Positions 1-8,355 are shown, numbered from the stretch's first letter. The stretch: 26,876 nucleotides of DNA from CAYLJO01 sp964383905 (GCA_964383905.1 CAYLJO010000073.1:1-26876); one strand, 5' to 3'. Notes: generated by a model from the letters alone, not told the origin. Program-made: numbers and translations.

Positions 1-87
1 CGGAGAGGGTGGGATTTGAACCCACGGTGGGGTTTCCCCCACTCCGGTTTTCGAGACCGGTGCACTAAGCCACTATGCGACCTCTCC
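1..87 (-). tRNA. tRNA-Ser (anticodon CGA)
   Basis: Read on the minus strand this folds as a class II tRNA. The 7-bp acceptor stem is GGAGAGG (81-87) with CCTCTCC near the other end, and position 1 gives discriminator G. The anticodon stem CCGGT/ACCGG encloses loop CTCGAAA, so the anticodon is CGA, reading UCG serine codons. A long variable arm (GTGGGG AAA CCCCAC type) and the T arm GTGGG-TTCAAAT-CCCAC are present. The long variable arm and discriminator G are serine identity elements. The window starts at the discriminator, so an encoded CCA cannot be judged. It lies 29 nt downstream of tadA on the same strand and may share its transcript. Confidence 0.97.
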
Positions 88-116
88 GAAGAAGGCCGAA
101 AGAGGGCCAAACCTTT

Positions 117-599
117 TTACTTTTGCCTTATTTCGTGCCGGCGCGCTCGAAAAAACTGTTGCATGATAGCGCGGCATTCCGCCCCCAGTACGCCGGACGA
201 GATTTTAATTCGGTGATTCAAAGAGCTTGCGTCGCAGATGCGAAATCGTGATTCGACCGCACCGGCTCGCTCGTCTCGCGCCCCATAGACAAGCCGCCCG
301 ACTCTTGCCTGTACCAACGCGCCCGCGCACATCGCGCACGGCTCAATAGTCGAGTAAACCACTGATTCCGTTAGCCTGTAGTTGCCAAACTTCCGGGCCG
401 CTTCCCGCAGGGCGACAATTTCCGCGTGTGCCGTCGGATCGCAGTCAGTGCGCGTGTGGTTGCCCGCGGCGGCAAGTAGAGTCTCACCATTCACCACGCA
501 CGCCCCGACAGGAACCTCGCCGCGTCCTTGCGCTTCAAGCGCGGCCTCAAGGGCCCGGCGCATCCAATGCGCATCCGTTTCCGCGCCTTTCGGCATCAT
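117..599 (-). CDS. tadA: tRNA-specific adenosine deaminase TadA
   Basis: Zinc-dependent deaminase that converts A34 to inosine in the wobble position of tRNA-Arg(ACG). The cytidine-deaminase fold signature is clear: HAE at residues 58-60 (the zinc-ligand His and the proton-shuttle Glu) and PCAMC at 87-91 with the two zinc cysteines, followed by ARVGRLVYGARD. About 160 aa, close to the usual size. The frame is open to a TTG at 626, but the promoter at 633-661 would start RNA near 626. The ATG at 599 (or the adjacent ATG at 596) is therefore the better start, and it places the WMRRALEAA helix where other TadA proteins have it. No strong Shine-Dalgarno sequence is visible. Downstream on the same strand is tRNA-Ser. 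Confidence 0.93.
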   Translation of the reverse strand: MMPKGAETDAHWMRRALEAALEAQGRGEVPVGACVVNGETLLAAAGNHTRTDCDPTAHAEIVALREAARKFGNYRLTESVVYSTIEPCAMCAGALVQARVGRLVYGARDERAGAVESRFRICDASSLNHRIKISSGVLGAECRAIMQQFFRARRHEIRQK

Positions 600-632
600 A
601 GAAATCTTTGCGACCCGGCGACGCAAACTTTA

Positions 633-661
633 AATATAGGGGCGCGCCATATCGCTGTCAA
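633..661 (-). promoter_or_regulatory. sigma70-type promoter of tadA
   Basis: On the minus strand TTGACA (656-661) and TATATT (633-638) are separated by exactly 17 nt, which is a near-consensus promoter. The predicted transcript start near 626 gives a leader of about 26 nt to the ATG at 599 and argues against the upstream TTG start. Inferred from sequence only. Confidence 0.6.
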
Positions 662-698
662 GCGACCTGGTAGACTGCCTTTAACAAGGAGATATGAG

Positions 699-776
699 AT
701 GAGAAAGTATAGCATGGCGAATACATCCGGCCGCGTTAGCGCCCCCGCCACAAGGCTCGTCATAGCTCGGCGCTGA
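699..776 (+). CDS. possible 25-aa small protein
   Basis: A short open frame starts with ATG at 699, preceded by a textbook Shine-Dalgarno AAGGAG (687-692) at 6-nt spacing, and ends with TGA at 776. The peptide begins MRKYSMANTS and is rich in basic and small residues. It has no clear membrane segment and no family that I recognise. The SD also precedes an ATG at 694 that stops after two codons, so the context could be coincidence. It sits between divergent tadA and the glycosyltransferase gene and could act as a leader peptide for the latter, but nothing in the sequence proves translation. Confidence 0.28.
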   Translation: MRKYSMANTSGRVSAPATRLVIARR

Positions 777-830
777 TGTGACAACCGCGAAAGCAGTAGC
801 CGTTCTCAGGTTATTATCAGGGTCAAAGAT

Positions 831-1997
831 ATGTTCAAAAAAGTACTGGTGCTATCGGCGTCGGCCGGAGCAGGCCATATCCGGGCGGCGCAGGCCGTTG
901 AGCGCGCATTTCTTGAGGCGGGTGCGGCGCAGGAAGTCCGCCACATAGATACCTTGGAATATACCAACAAGATATTTCGCAACCTCTACGCCAAGGCCTA
1001 TATTGATATGGTGAACAAAACGCCCGAGGTGCTCGGCTGGCTTTATGACTATTTAGACAAACCCTGGAGGAACGAGCGGCGCAGGCTGGCTTTCGATAAG
1101 CTCAACACACGACCGTTTGTGAAGATGCTTCAGCAGTACCAGCCTGAGTTCGTGGTCTGCACCCATTTTCTTCCCGCCGAGATCATCTCGTGGCTCAAAG
1201 CCAAAGAGCGAATCGCCGCCCGTCAAGCGATTGTCGTCACCGATTTCGACGTGCACGCAATGTGGCTGTGTCGCCATTATGAACACTATTTTGTGGGCCT
1301 CGACGAAACACGGGAGCACCTGGAAAAGCTCGGTATTCCGCCGGCCAAGCTCACGGTTTCCGGTATTCCAATCGATCCGGTCTTCGCCCGGCATAAAGAG
1401 AAGCGCGAGATGCGGGATAAATACGGTCTCAGGCAGGAATGGACCACCATCCTCGTCTCCGCCGGAGGTTTTGGGGTCGGCCCGATTGAACACCTTATGA
1501 CGGCCCTCTTGCAGCTTAAACACCCGGCGCAGATCATTGTGATGTGTGGTCGCAATCAGGAGCTAAAGAACAAGATTGATCAAGTGGCAATGAGCCTGCC
1601 GCCTGATGGGCGGTTGGCCGTTAAAGCCGCCGGCTACACGACGGATATGGATGAGTATATGGCCGCCTCGGATATTGTGCTCGGCAAGCCGGGCGGGCTC
1701 ACCACCTCGGAGGCCCTCGCTAAGGGGTTGGTCTTCGTGATCGTCAACCCCATCCCCGGCCAGGAAGAACGCAACTCCGATCATCTACTCGAGGACGGAG
1801 TCGCAATTCGCTGCAACAATCTGCCCGTACTGGCATACAAGATCGACAGGTTGCTCGACGAGCCATCGCGCTTTGCGGCAATGCGGGCAAAGTCCATTCA
1901 ACTCGCGCGCCCGCGCGCCGCGCATGATATCGTGGCCCAGCTGCTCACACTCAAAGAGACAAGCCACATAGCCGGCGCGGACGCGCGGGAGAGATAA
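831..1997 (+). CDS. Processive diacylglycerol/MGDG-synthase-type glycosyltransferase (GT28)
   Basis: 388 aa, the usual length for the MGDG-synthase/UgtP group of the MurG-like GT-B fold. These enzymes move glucose or galactose from a UDP-sugar to diacylglycerol at the inner face of the membrane, making glycolipid. The N-terminal domain starts with the family signature SASAGAGH (residues 9-16). The C-terminal nucleotide-sugar domain shows ILVSAGGFGVG (about residues 207-218), then GKPGGLTTSEALAKG (about 285-299) and PIPGQEERN (about 306-314), the donor-binding loops. No signal peptide or spanning helix is seen, as expected for a peripheral membrane enzyme. ATG start at 831 with only a weak upstream AGGG. 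Which sugar is used cannot be told from sequence. Confidence 0.85.
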   Translation: MFKKVLVLSASAGAGHIRAAQAVERAFLEAGAAQEVRHIDTLEYTNKIFRNLYAKAYIDMVNKTPEVLGWLYDYLDKPWRNERRRLAFDKLNTRPFVKMLQQYQPEFVVCTHFLPAEIISWLKAKERIAARQAIVVTDFDVHAMWLCRHYEHYFVGLDETREHLEKLGIPPAKLTVSGIPIDPVFARHKEKREMRDKYGLRQEWTTILVSAGGFGVGPIEHLMTALLQLKHPAQIIVMCGRNQELKNKIDQVAMSLPPDGRLAVKAAGYTTDMDEYMAASDIVLGKPGGLTTSEALAKGLVFVIVNPIPGQEERNSDHLLEDGVAIRCNNLPVLAYKIDRLLDEPSRFAAMRAKSIQLARPRAAHDIVAQLLTLKETSHIAGADARER

Positions 1998-2084
1998 GCG
2001 TCATGGGCCGACACATGCTATTATCTAAAGGGGTCGGAAGCCTGCGCGGCGCGGCCCGCAAGCGTAACACTTAGATTATTAGGG

Positions 2085-3053
2085 ATGAGCACTGAAGCGC
2101 GTACAAGAGGATCAGGGCCGCTCACGGGCGGCGAGCGGGGCGCAAAGCGTTTGCCATCCTCCATCTCGACGCCGGAGGATGCGCTCGCCCAGAGGCAGAG
2201 CGCGCCCCCTCCGCTCGACGCTCTGCGTAAGCTCTCACCGGCGGAATTCAACACCGCGATGATCCACTTCTACCGCGGCGAGATACAGCGCTCAAATACG
2301 TGGCGCAATCGCCTCGATACGACGACTAACTGGGCCGTCATCACCGCCGGCGCGACCCTCTCGTTCGCCTTCAGTTCAGACGCCAACCCACACTTTGTCA
2401 TCATCATCAACTCCGTGCTGGTCGCTTACTTTCTCTTTATGGAGGCGCGTCGTTACCGGTACTACGAAATCTGGTCGAACCGCGTGCGCGTTCTTGAGAC
2501 AGGGTATTTCGCCCAGTTGCTAACGCCGCAGAGCGCCACCGACAAGGAATGGGCCGAGCACCTGGCGGCCGATTTGCTGACGCCGAACTTCACCATCAGC
2601 GAGTGGGAGGCTGTGGGGCGGCGCCTGCGGCGTAACTATCTTTGGATATTCATCCTGCTGGCGCTCTCCTGGAATTTAAAAGTTTACCTGCATCCGCGGC
2701 CCGCGCCGAACTTTCACGAGTTCATCGAACGCGCAACGGTCGGGTTCGTGCCTGGCTGGATGATCTTCACGATCGGGGTCATCTTCAACGCGGGACTGCT
2801 GGTTTTTGCCATCGCCACCTTGCGTTTGCGCGAGGCGACGGGCGAGGTCCTGCCGCGCCACCAATTTTCGCTACGCTCGTTTCGCCGTGTGACGAGCTGG
2901 AGACGGGCGGACGCCGAAGCGCGGAGCAGTACGTTGCGCCGCGCCAAACGGGCCCGCCAGCGTGTACGCACAACCGGCAGCCTCTCAAGCGAAGTCAAGA
3001 GACCGGAGAAGGCAGAAAAGGAAGCGGTTCCGGAAGAGACCCTCACCAGATAG
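2085..3053 (+). CDS. DUF2270 family integral membrane protein
   Basis: 322 aa. The core MIHFYRGEIQRSNTWRNRLD, then WAVITAGATLSFAFS and FVIIINSVLVAYFLFMEARR, is the pattern of DUF2270, a bacterial and archaeal membrane family of unknown function. Four hydrophobic segments are visible: about residues 82-97, 104-120, 187-203 and 221-247. The first 50 residues are polar and Pro/Ser-rich. The last 70 are strongly basic (RRVTSWRRAD, RRAKRARQR), probably a cytosolic tail. It lies 87 nt after the glycosyltransferase gene on the same strand, so co-transcription is possible. ATG at 2085 follows TTAGGG. Function is unknown. Confidence 0.82.
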   Translation: MSTEARTRGSGPLTGGERGAKRLPSSISTPEDALAQRQSAPPPLDALRKLSPAEFNTAMIHFYRGEIQRSNTWRNRLDTTTNWAVITAGATLSFAFSSDANPHFVIIINSVLVAYFLFMEARRYRYYEIWSNRVRVLETGYFAQLLTPQSATDKEWAEHLAADLLTPNFTISEWEAVGRRLRRNYLWIFILLALSWNLKVYLHPRPAPNFHEFIERATVGFVPGWMIFTIGVIFNAGLLVFAIATLRLREATGEVLPRHQFSLRSFRRVTSWRRADAEARSSTLRRAKRARQRVRTTGSLSSEVKRPEKAEKEAVPEETLTR

Positions 3054-3120
3054 AAAACCGAAAAGCAGCGGCCAGAATGTATGGCGATGATCGTAGGGGG
3101 CTTGTCCTCAACCCGCCGGC

Positions 3121-3156
3121 CAAAAAGAAGGAGGGCAGTGCTCGCCCCGGCCCTCC
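3121..3156 (-). terminator. Rho-independent terminator of the DUF1800 gene
   Basis: On the minus strand the stem GGAGGGC (3150-3156) pairs with GCCCTCC (3130-3136) around a 13-nt loop, followed at once by TTCTTTTT. It begins 14 nt past the stop codon at 3170. The plus-strand DUF2270 gene ends 68 nt away from the other side, so this also separates the convergent genes. Confidence 0.75.
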
Positions 3157-3169
3157 GGTAAGACATACT

Positions 3170-5083
3170 TTACCGCCGTTGAAATTCGGGTGCTCCAATC
3201 ACCAGTGTGATTAGTTGCGCCACGTACGCGGGAGGTGTTGTGGTGTTACTGCTTGCCGCCGTCTTTGTGGAGCCGGCGCTGCTGCTATTAACAAAAGATG
3301 CGGCAGCCGGTAGGTTTGCCGGCGCCGGAGTCTGGACCGGCCCTATTTTGCCCAACGCCTCTTTTGTTTGCGGCGAGACGTCGCCGCTGAGCGTAATCCG
3401 AATGAGTTGCGCAGCGACTGCCTGCGGATCGTTAATATCAACATTCGCAAACAGGCGTGACGCATCAACACGTGTGCCCTTGATCCTGTTAGTCGCCAAG
3501 GCATTCGCGAAGTTGAAACGCTCCAGCAATCCGCCTGTCGAGAGCCACCGATCAGCATAATCACGATAGCCCTCAGGAGTTAGATGGCCGAACACGGGTT
3601 GGCCCATACGCGCGATCCAGTTCAGAATAGGCTGGTCGCCATCCGTTTCAGCATTCAAAGCCCGTACTGCGGCAGCCGCATACTCGAACGGCGATCTGAC
3701 CTTCGAGCGGTACGCGGCGCGCGAAAAGAATTCCGGCGAGGTGATGATAGTGCGCAATGTCTCGCGTATCGAGCCGTCCGTTTTCAGGAAGACATCGGCG
3801 GCGCGGTTGATCACAGCGGCCGGCGGTTCGTCACCGATAAAGCGGCGCGCGAGTTTGGTGGAGATGAAACGAGCCGTCGAAGCGTGGCGCGCGAGTATGT
3901 CGAGCACGCGCTCGGCATCGCCGATGCCACCGCCGGCCGGAATCTTGTGGCCCAGCACTACTTTCTCTCCGTTGTCGTGCGCCGCCGGATTGAAGTAGAA
4001 GAGCCCCTCCTCATTCGGCTTGCGGATGGTCCAGCCCGTCAGGCAGCGCGCAACCTCCTGCACGTCCCTTTGCGTGTAGCCGCCGTCAACGCCGAGCGTG
4101 TGCAGCTCCATCAGCTCGCGCGCATAGTTCTCGTTGATGCCGCCCGTCTTGCGCGCCGGCTTGCCGCCCGCCGCCGGGTAGACGTGCAGCGCGCTTGATT
4201 GCCAGTTATCGAGGTAGTAGAGCATCGCCGGCGAGTGCGCGGTAGCCCCCAGAAGGTCGCGGAAGCGTCCCATGGCAAACGGCCGGATCGCCTCGCGGTC
4301 AAAGCCCGTCAGGAGAAAACGGTCAGCATCCTTATTAGCAAAGATGCTGAAGTGATTTTCCCAGAAATCAACCATCATTTCGTAGAGCTGCCGCTCGCTG
4401 TATACGGCGCGAAGGAAGGCAGCCCGCTGCATCTCTGTGACTACCATCTGTGGGTTACGCGCCGGTTGTTGTGGCTTCGCCGCGGGTGGCTTCGCACCGG
4501 AGGCATTGGCCTGTTTCTGGGCCGTATCTCCTGTGGGCTTCTGCGCGTCCGCCGGTTTCTGCCCGGTTATAGTCGCTGCAGAAGCGGGTGTCGGCGACGC
4601 AGAAGGTGACGCGGCCTGCACCTTTTGCTGGATAGCCTGTTGGACGGAGGAGACTGTCGTCACGGGTTGTGGAGTCGGCGATGGCGAAGGAGTAGGTTTC
4701 GGCGGAGTGTACTGTTCGATGATCACCGGCGTGGCGAGTGCGAGCGTGCGAAGGTTCGCGAGTCGCGCGTCGAGCGCAGTATCGTCGATGGAATCAGGGT
4801 CAAGCTGCTGACGGATGTAAGCGTCGACGCCCACCGCCTTCACGCGCTCGAAGTCTCCTGGACGTGCCCCGAAGCCGAGCCGGGCAAGAACGTGCGCGAT
4901 GCGCTGGTCTTCTGTCATCTCCTGCGTTTTGGATGAGGGATGACGGCGAGAGCGTCGCCCTTGCGCGCCGGCGCTTAAGACAAACACCGGCTCCAGTAAC
5001 AAAATCAAAGCGAGCGCGGGAACGAGCGGGCGCGCATTCCTGCAAAGTGGCCATGCGCTGGCGGAAAACTTTGAGTGGCTCAT
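3170..5083 (-). CDS. Secreted DUF1800 domain protein
   Basis: 637 aa from the ATG at 5083, which has the Shine-Dalgarno AAGGTGAT about 4 nt upstream; the frame stays open to 5128 but without a comparable site. A signal peptide is likely: basic start, then PLVPALALILLLEPVFVLSA and GAQG near residue 40. The body matches DUF1800: RIAHVLARLGFGARPGDFERV, MVDFWENHFSIF, NENYARELMELHTLGVDGGY, EVARCLTGW and DNGEKVVLGH. A Pro/Ser/Ala/Gln-rich low-complexity insert of about 85 residues (about 125-208) interrupts the N-terminal part of the domain. DUF1800 proteins are often next to a DUF1501 gene; none is visible here. The family is widespread in Acidobacteria, Planctomycetes and Bacteroidetes; its role is not established. 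Confidence 0.88.
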   Translation of the reverse strand: MSHSKFSASAWPLCRNARPLVPALALILLLEPVFVLSAGAQGRRSRRHPSSKTQEMTEDQRIAHVLARLGFGARPGDFERVKAVGVDAYIRQQLDPDSIDDTALDARLANLRTLALATPVIIEQYTPPKPTPSPSPTPQPVTTVSSVQQAIQQKVQAASPSASPTPASAATITGQKPADAQKPTGDTAQKQANASGAKPPAAKPQQPARNPQMVVTEMQRAAFLRAVYSERQLYEMMVDFWENHFSIFANKDADRFLLTGFDREAIRPFAMGRFRDLLGATAHSPAMLYYLDNWQSSALHVYPAAGGKPARKTGGINENYARELMELHTLGVDGGYTQRDVQEVARCLTGWTIRKPNEEGLFYFNPAAHDNGEKVVLGHKIPAGGGIGDAERVLDILARHASTARFISTKLARRFIGDEPPAAVINRAADVFLKTDGSIRETLRTIITSPEFFSRAAYRSKVRSPFEYAAAAVRALNAETDGDQPILNWIARMGQPVFGHLTPEGYRDYADRWLSTGGLLERFNFANALATNRIKGTRVDASRLFANVDINDPQAVAAQLIRITLSGDVSPQTKEALGKIGPVQTPAPANLPAAASFVNSSSAGSTKTAASSNTTTPPAYVAQLITLVIGAPEFQRR

Positions 5084-5292
5084 CAGATCACCTTCTCTTA
5101 CTATTCTAAAGTGCGGCCAGAGCGCCACACAACTGCACGAACGCCACGGTCTCGCTACCCCTCCTGAACACTCTATTCTGAGCCGGGTAGTTATGAGTCA
5201 AGCCGTTACTGCATAGAGCAGTGAGCGGCCGGGAGAGATGCCTCAGGACGCGAGCAAAAAGAGTGCCGCAATCCGATAACCCGGAGTCGCGC

Positions 5293-5330
5293 TTATTACA
5301 TTACCATCTTTTCTGTTATTACATTACCAT
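5293..5330 (+). repeat. Two direct repeats TTATTACATTACCAT upstream of hutU
   Basis: The same 15 bases occur at 5293-5307 and 5316-5330, a 23-bp period close to two helical turns. They lie 33 nt upstream of the hutU ATG, in an AT-rich patch of otherwise GC-rich sequence. They could be a paired regulator-binding site or simply a short duplication. The second copy contains the T of an upstream TTG in the hutU frame, which makes that TTG an unlikely start. Confidence 0.6.
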
Positions 5331-5362
5331 TGGTTAAAGATCCTCAGATCGTTTATGTGCTA

Positions 5363-7027
5363 ATGGCTTCAAGAATCATACGCGCGCCACGCGGCGCAGA
5401 GTTGAGTTGCAAAGGGTGGCATCAGGAGGCTGCATTACGCTGCCTGATGAACAATCTCGACCCGGAGGTGGCGGAGCGTCCCGGAGATCTAATCGTCTAC
5501 GGCGGGGCCGGGAGGGCTGCGCGCAATTGGGCGGCGTTTGACGCCATTGCCCGCGAGCTGCGCGGGCTCGGGAACGACGAGACGCTGCTGGTCCAATCCG
5601 GCAAGCCGGTCGCCGTCTTCCGGACGCACGAATATGCTCCGCGGGTGCTGATCGCCAACAGCAATCTGGTCGGCGCGTGGGCCAACTGGGAACACTTCCA
5701 CGAGCTGGAACGCAGGGGGCTGATAATGTACGGCCAGATGACGGCGGGCAGTTGGATCTACATCGGCACGCAGGGCATCGTACAGGGCACGTTTGAGACC
5801 TTCGCGGCGATGGCCGACCGTCACTTCGGCGGCGACCTCGCGGGCCGACTCCTTGTCTCCGGCGGGATGGGCGGGATGGGCGGGGCGCAACCGCTCGCGG
5901 CAACACTGAACGGAGCGGTGTTTCTCGGGATCGACGTCGACCGCGCGCGCATCGAACGCCGCGTCCACACGGGCTACTGCGACCGCCTCGCGCTCGACCT
6001 CGACGGGGCATTGCGAACTTGCGAGGACGCGCGTGAGCAGAAGCGCGCCTTGTCCGTCGGACTCGTCGGCAACTGCGCTGAAGTGCTGCCGGAACTCGTA
6101 CGTCGCGGCATCGAGATTGATGCCATCACGGATCAGACGAGCGCGCACGACCCGCTCAACGGTTACGTCCCGGCCAACTTGAATCTGGAAGAGGCCGACG
6201 AACTACGCCGCGCCGATCCTCGCGCCTACATTGAGCGGTCGATGTCTTCGATGGCGCGACACGTCGAGGCGATGCTCACGATTAAACGCAGTGGCGCGGT
6301 GGCCTTTGATTACGGTAACAATATACGCAAGCAGGCGTTCGATGCCGGATGCAGTGACGCGTTTGAGATTCCCGGCTTCGTGCCCGAATACATTCGCCCG
6401 CTCTTCTGTGAGGGCAAAGGCCCGTTTCGTTGGGTCGCGCTCTCGGGTGACGCAAGCGATATACGCAAGACGGACGATCTCGCGCTCGAACTCTTTCCAC
6501 AAGACCGCACTTTGAATCGCTGGCTCACACTGGCGCGCGACCGTATACGGTTTCAAGGGCTGCCCGCGCGCATCTGCTGGCTCGGCTACGGCGAGCGCGC
6601 CGAGATGGGCGAGGCGATCAATGATCTGGTCAGGCGCGGCGAGTTGAAGGCCCCGATCGCGATCGGCCGCGATCACCTCGACACGGGCTCCGTCGCCTCA
6701 CCTTTCCGCGAGACGGAAGCGATGCTGGATGGCTCGGACGCCATCGCCGATTGGCCAATCCTCAACGCGCTTTTGAACACGGCGAGCGGCGCGAGCTGGG
6801 TCTCTTTTCATCACGGCGGCGGCGTCGGCATCGGCTACTCGCTCCACGCCGGGCAGGTCTCCGTCGCCGACGGCACAGACGAAGCGACGCGGCGGCTGAA
6901 TCGTGTCCTCACCAACGATCCCGGCCTTGGCGTGGCGCGCCACGTCGATGCCGGCTATAAAGAAGCTGAAGAGACAGCACACGATAAGGGCATCAATATT
7001 CCGATGCTGCATTCGACAGATGAATAA
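5363..7027 (+). CDS. hutU: Urocanate hydratase
   Basis: Catalyses hydration of urocanate to imidazolone propionate, the second step of histidine breakdown, using tightly bound NAD+ as an electrophile. From ATG 5363 it is 554 aa, matching known urocanases. The frame is open to TTG 5330, but the conserved start IIRAPRGAELSCKGW follows the ATG directly. Visible signatures: AALRCLMNNLDPEVAE near the N terminus, the glycine-rich NAD-binding GGMGGMGGAQP near residue 168, GYGERAEMGEAI near 406, and DHLDTGSVASPFRETE near 437. No hutH, hutI or hutG is present here, so it stands alone. Divergent from the DUF1800 gene. The direct repeats just upstream may be its control site. Confidence 0.96.
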   Translation: MASRIIRAPRGAELSCKGWHQEAALRCLMNNLDPEVAERPGDLIVYGGAGRAARNWAAFDAIARELRGLGNDETLLVQSGKPVAVFRTHEYAPRVLIANSNLVGAWANWEHFHELERRGLIMYGQMTAGSWIYIGTQGIVQGTFETFAAMADRHFGGDLAGRLLVSGGMGGMGGAQPLAATLNGAVFLGIDVDRARIERRVHTGYCDRLALDLDGALRTCEDAREQKRALSVGLVGNCAEVLPELVRRGIEIDAITDQTSAHDPLNGYVPANLNLEEADELRRADPRAYIERSMSSMARHVEAMLTIKRSGAVAFDYGNNIRKQAFDAGCSDAFEIPGFVPEYIRPLFCEGKGPFRWVALSGDASDIRKTDDLALELFPQDRTLNRWLTLARDRIRFQGLPARICWLGYGERAEMGEAINDLVRRGELKAPIAIGRDHLDTGSVASPFRETEAMLDGSDAIADWPILNALLNTASGASWVSFHHGGGVGIGYSLHAGQVSVADGTDEATRRLNRVLTNDPGLGVARHVDAGYKEAEETAHDKGINIPMLHSTDE

Positions 7028-7125
7028 TCGCTGAATGGTGCTCAAGCAGCTATCTGGGCCGGCCCGGGTAAAGCAAAACAGAAGAGATCGGCACGCTCCT
7101 CTTGTGCTAGAGCTATGACCTTGAG

Positions 7126-7285
7126 GAATGAACCACGGAGGAGCACAGAGGTTCGCAGAGGAAAGGGCAGACAATAAGCAGGTAGATTTGACCGCCCATT
7201 CCTTCCGAGTATTATTGTTCAGTTAATTGCTTTCCTATCACTTGTCTTTCCTCTGTGAACCTGCGGAGCCCTTCGGTGGTTCAAG
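7126..7285. repeat. Inverted-repeat element between hutU and the phosphatase gene
   Basis: The left arm (7126-7166) and right arm (7246-7285) are imperfect reverse complements of about 40 nt. Shared blocks include GAACCAC, CGCAG/GCAGAGG and GGTTC, and both arms carry CAGAGGAAAG on one strand or the other. The centre of about 80 nt is AT-rich and has no gene. It resembles the CCTCTGTG/CCACGGAGG repeats scattered in several environmental phyla (recalled, not searched). The right arm ends only 37 nt before the phosphatase start. Confidence 0.6.
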
Positions 7286-7322
7286 CTTTTCGTATTTTCA
7301 GGAGGAAAGATCGGAGATTGTT

Positions 7323-8093
7323 TTGCTCAACTTCGCTATTCAAACGGCCCGCGACGCCGGACGCATTATCGCCGAACGGATGGGCCGCTCGATTCAAATT
7401 ACTAACAAGGGCGACATAAACCTCGTCACCGAAACGGACCTTGCCGCAGAGCGGCTGATCATCGAGCGCATCAACTCCTATTACCCGCGGCATGCGATCC
7501 TGGCCGAAGAGTCGGGCGCTTTAAACACGAATCATGAGGGGCGGAGCGAGTGGAAGTGGATCATCGACCCGCTTGATGGGACGACGAATTACGCGCACGG
7601 TTACCCATGCTTCTGCGTTTCCATTGCGCTCGAGCGCGCGGGACATCTCCAGGTGGGTGTCATCTACGACCCGCTGCGTGATGAGATGTTCGCCGCCGAA
7701 CGGGGCGAGGGCGCAACGCTCAACGGTCGGCGCATCCGTGTCTCGCAGATAGATGATCTTAACCGCGCGATGCTGTGCACAGGCTTCCCTTACGACGTAC
7801 GCGAGCGCAGTGATTTCGCGCGCCACTTCGCCAACTTTATCATGCACGCACAGGCTGTGCGCCGCGACGGTTCGGCGGCGCTAGATCTGGCATACGTCGC
7901 CTGCGGAAGATTCGATGGCTTTTGGGAGTGTGGGCTACATCCTTGGGACGTAGCAGCGGGAAAGATTTTAGTCGAAGAAGCAGGTGGACGCGTCTCGCGC
8001 TACGACGGCTCGCCATTCGATATTTACACGCCGCCGATCCTCGTCAGCAACGGCCTGTTGCACGATGCGATGATGCGTGTGCTCGCGCTCTAA
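7323..8093 (+). CDS. Inositol-1-monophosphatase family protein (SuhB-like)
   Basis: Mg2+-dependent, Li+-sensitive-type phosphatase fold that removes phosphate from inositol monophosphate or a similar small substrate. From TTG 7323, 256 aa, a typical length. Metal-binding motifs: EES at 62-64, DPLDGTTNYAHG from Asp82 (Asp82, Asp85), and WDVAAG with Asp209, followed by ILVEEAGG. The frame is open back to 7227, but that part translates the inverted-repeat element and is unlike the family. TTG 7323 has GGAG 6 nt upstream and gives the standard LNFAIQTARDAGRIIAERMG start. The exact substrate is not clear. A second, CysQ-like member is at 25611-26504. Confidence 0.88.
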   Translation: MLNFAIQTARDAGRIIAERMGRSIQITNKGDINLVTETDLAAERLIIERINSYYPRHAILAEESGALNTNHEGRSEWKWIIDPLDGTTNYAHGYPCFCVSIALERAGHLQVGVIYDPLRDEMFAAERGEGATLNGRRIRVSQIDDLNRAMLCTGFPYDVRERSDFARHFANFIMHAQAVRRDGSAALDLAYVACGRFDGFWECGLHPWDVAAGKILVEEAGGRVSRYDGSPFDIYTPPILVSNGLLHDAMMRVLAL

Positions 8094-8262
8094 CCATAAC
8101 GTTGGGCGTCCTGTCAAAGCATGTGCTCCCGAACCTCCTTGAGCTAATAAACCCCGTACTTCTCCACTTCCGCCGCAGCCGATACAGACCATTAGTCTTT
8201 GGCGTTTAGACGCTCCGGTGAAGTACGAAGGATAAAATCTCGACTTTCACGATCTGACCGGC

Positions 8263-8323
8263 GTCATATGTTATGACGACCAGAATAATGGTCGCAGTTA
8301 GACCCCTCGCCTCCTCAGGGGGT
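8263..8323 (+). promoter_or_regulatory. Structured leader: three successive hairpins
   Basis: Three stem-loops lie within about 60 nt and end 32 nt before the start codon at 8356: GTCATA-TGT-TATGAC (8263-8277), GACCA-GAATAA-TGGTC (8278-8293; one more bp if C8277 pairs with G8294), and ACCCCT...AGGGGGT (8302-8323, one bulged base). The Shine-Dalgarno GGAGGA (8343-8348) is unpaired in this model. I do not recognise a riboswitch family. It may be a cis-regulatory RNA or just a stable leader. Confidence 0.4.
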
Positions 8324-8355
8324 AGCCGATAAAACTATGTTCGGAGGAATAAGTG

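Noticed and set aside
3584..4198. Plus-strand frame of 204 codons
   Set aside because: Antisense to the core motifs of the DUF1800 gene; no ribosome site or family features.
5103..5132. Promoter of the DUF1800 gene (TTGTGT - 18 nt - TAGAAT, minus strand)
   Set aside because: The -35 match is poor, and the implied leader would be only about 13 nt; not strong enough to list.
5376..6148. Two minus-strand frames of over 200 codons inside hutU
   Set aside because: Antisense to conserved urocanase motifs; Arg/Pro/Ser-rich translation without any domain.
7227..7322. N-terminal extension of the phosphatase gene
   Set aside because: These codons translate an inverted-repeat element and do not match the family; TTG 7323 has its own ribosome site.
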